Assembly: GCA_002359975.1 (NCBI GenBank)
Contig: DENG01000042.1
Location: 1 to 6,059 of the forward strand
Source of the DNA: Polynucleobacter sp. UBA2650
GTDB lineage: Bacteria; Pseudomonadota; Gammaproteobacteria; Burkholderiales; Burkholderiaceae
DNA: 6,059 nt
Direction of reading: 5' to 3'
Shown: piece by piece, positions 5,527 to 6,059 of the stretch
How positions within the stretch are numbered: position 1 is the first letter of the stretch
Layout: the number at the start of each line of letters is the position of its first letter
The notes under the pieces: model-generated
What the model was told of the DNA's origin: nothing
The model's database searches: none
Seen by the model: the letters and a program-made list of their open reading frames with translations, nothing else
Made by a program: the position numbers and the translations under genes

Positions 5527-6059
5527 ATGAAACGCCTTAGTCAAAAACTTGTGCAATCGTGGGCCAACTTAGGTCCAAGGTTTTTGCCTTTTGCGGACGC
5601 CGCCACTCCTGATTTACCGCTTTCTCGACTGCTCCGACTTTCACTCTTTCAGGTTTCAGTTGGCATGGCTTTGGTGCTACTGATTGGGACCTTAAATCGG
5701 GTCATGATTGTTGAGCTTGGTGTGCCAGCATCCCTCGTGGCTGTGATGGTCTCCTTGCCCCTTGTGTTTGCCCCATTTCGGGCCTTAATTGGGTTTCGTT
5801 CGGATACGCATCGCTCGGAACTGGGATGGCGTCGGGTTCCCTATATGTGGATGGGAACCCTAGTGCAATTTGGTGGGTTAGCGGTCATGCCATTTGCATT
5901 ATTGGTTCTATCGGGTGGCGGTCAATCAGCAAGTGCGCCAGCATGGATTGGGCAAGCCTCTGCGGCCTTAGCGTTCTTGCTGGTGGGTGCTGGAGTTCAT
6001 ATTACCCAGACCGTGGGCCTTGCACTCGCTACGGATTTAGCACCACAAGAATCGCAACC
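5527..6059 (+). CDS. pucC: PucC, LH2 assembly factor (BCH-family MFS protein), 3' end missing
   Basis: The first 177 codons of a polytopic inner-membrane protein are present; it runs off the right edge (full-length relatives are about 450-480 aa). PucC is needed for assembly of LH2 and may deliver or guard bacteriochlorophyll. Visible marks are the N-terminal LPLSRLLRLSLFQ (30-42), helix 1 (about 39-58), helix 2 (about 67-88), the charged loop GFRSDTHRSELGWRRVPYMW (89-108), helix 3 (about 107-128), and a further helix leading into ATDLAP (168-173), which is typical of the PucC/LhaA/Bch2 family. Its place behind pucBA argues for PucC over LhaA. ATG 5527 is the first usable start because an in-frame TGA lies at 5515-5517; the Shine-Dalgarno (GGTGAG 5513-5518) is weak, fitting low expression compared with pucBA. 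Confidence 0.92.
   Translation, partial: MKRLSQKLVQSWANLGPRFLPFADAATPDLPLSRLLRLSLFQVSVGMALVLLIGTLNRVMIVELGVPASLVAVMVSLPLVFAPFRALIGFRSDTHRSELGWRRVPYMWMGTLVQFGGLAVMPFALLVLSGGGQSASAPAWIGQASAALAFLLVGAGVHITQTVGLALATDLAPQESQ

Noticed and set aside
1..6059. tRNA, rRNA, CRISPR arrays, insertion sequences and attachment sites
   Set aside because: I saw no cloverleaf, regularly spaced repeats, transposase fragments or terminal inverted repeats anywhere in the window.

Overview
The window looks like DNA from a purple, bacteriochlorophyll-containing proteobacterium, most likely a freshwater betaproteobacterium of the Burkholderiales (Polynucleobacter-like by its moderate GC content and gene style; this is an impression, not a computed placement). 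The deciding evidence is a light-harvesting operon on the right, pucB-pucA-pucC, whose peptides match peripheral antenna LH2 and not core antenna LH1. The long Ala/Pro-rich tail on the alpha peptide also recalls the betaproteobacterium Rubrivivax gelatinosus. All supported genes lie on the + strand.

Left part (1-4831): the last 60 or so codons of an unrecognised gene are followed closely by four genes. These are a TonB-dependent outer-membrane receptor closely resembling the PQQ transporter PqqU (YncD), a lipoprotein six-bladed-propeller dehydrogenase of the PQQ-dependent glucose/sorbosone dehydrogenase family, a diheme c4-like cytochrome c, and a small VOC (glyoxalase-fold, GLOD5-like) protein. 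The last three are packed with gaps of 14 and 4 bases, and the block ends at a strong intrinsic terminator. The simplest reading is a periplasmic oxidation module: the receptor brings in PQQ, the lipoprotein uses it to oxidise a sugar or aldehyde, and the cytochrome carries the electrons away. No PQQ biosynthesis genes are visible here.

Right part (4832-6059): an AT-rich region carries a near-consensus sigma-70 promoter. Two perfect TGT-N12-ACA palindromes, 8 bases apart, cover its -35 and -10 boxes. This is the classical paired binding site of the photosynthesis regulator PpsR/CrtJ. A leader of about 100 bases with small hairpins precedes pucB (50 aa) and pucA (68 aa). A terminator-like hairpin separates pucA from pucC, a BCH-family MFS assembly factor cut by the window edge.

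The most interesting point is in the antenna peptides. The alpha peptide has Phe44-Leu45 where standard B800-850 LH2 has Tyr-Tyr or Tyr-Trp, the same pair known from blue-shifted B800-820 (LH3) complexes. The beta peptide has Gln29 in place of the Arg that hydrogen-bonds B800. The operon therefore probably encodes a spectrally altered, LH3-like antenna.
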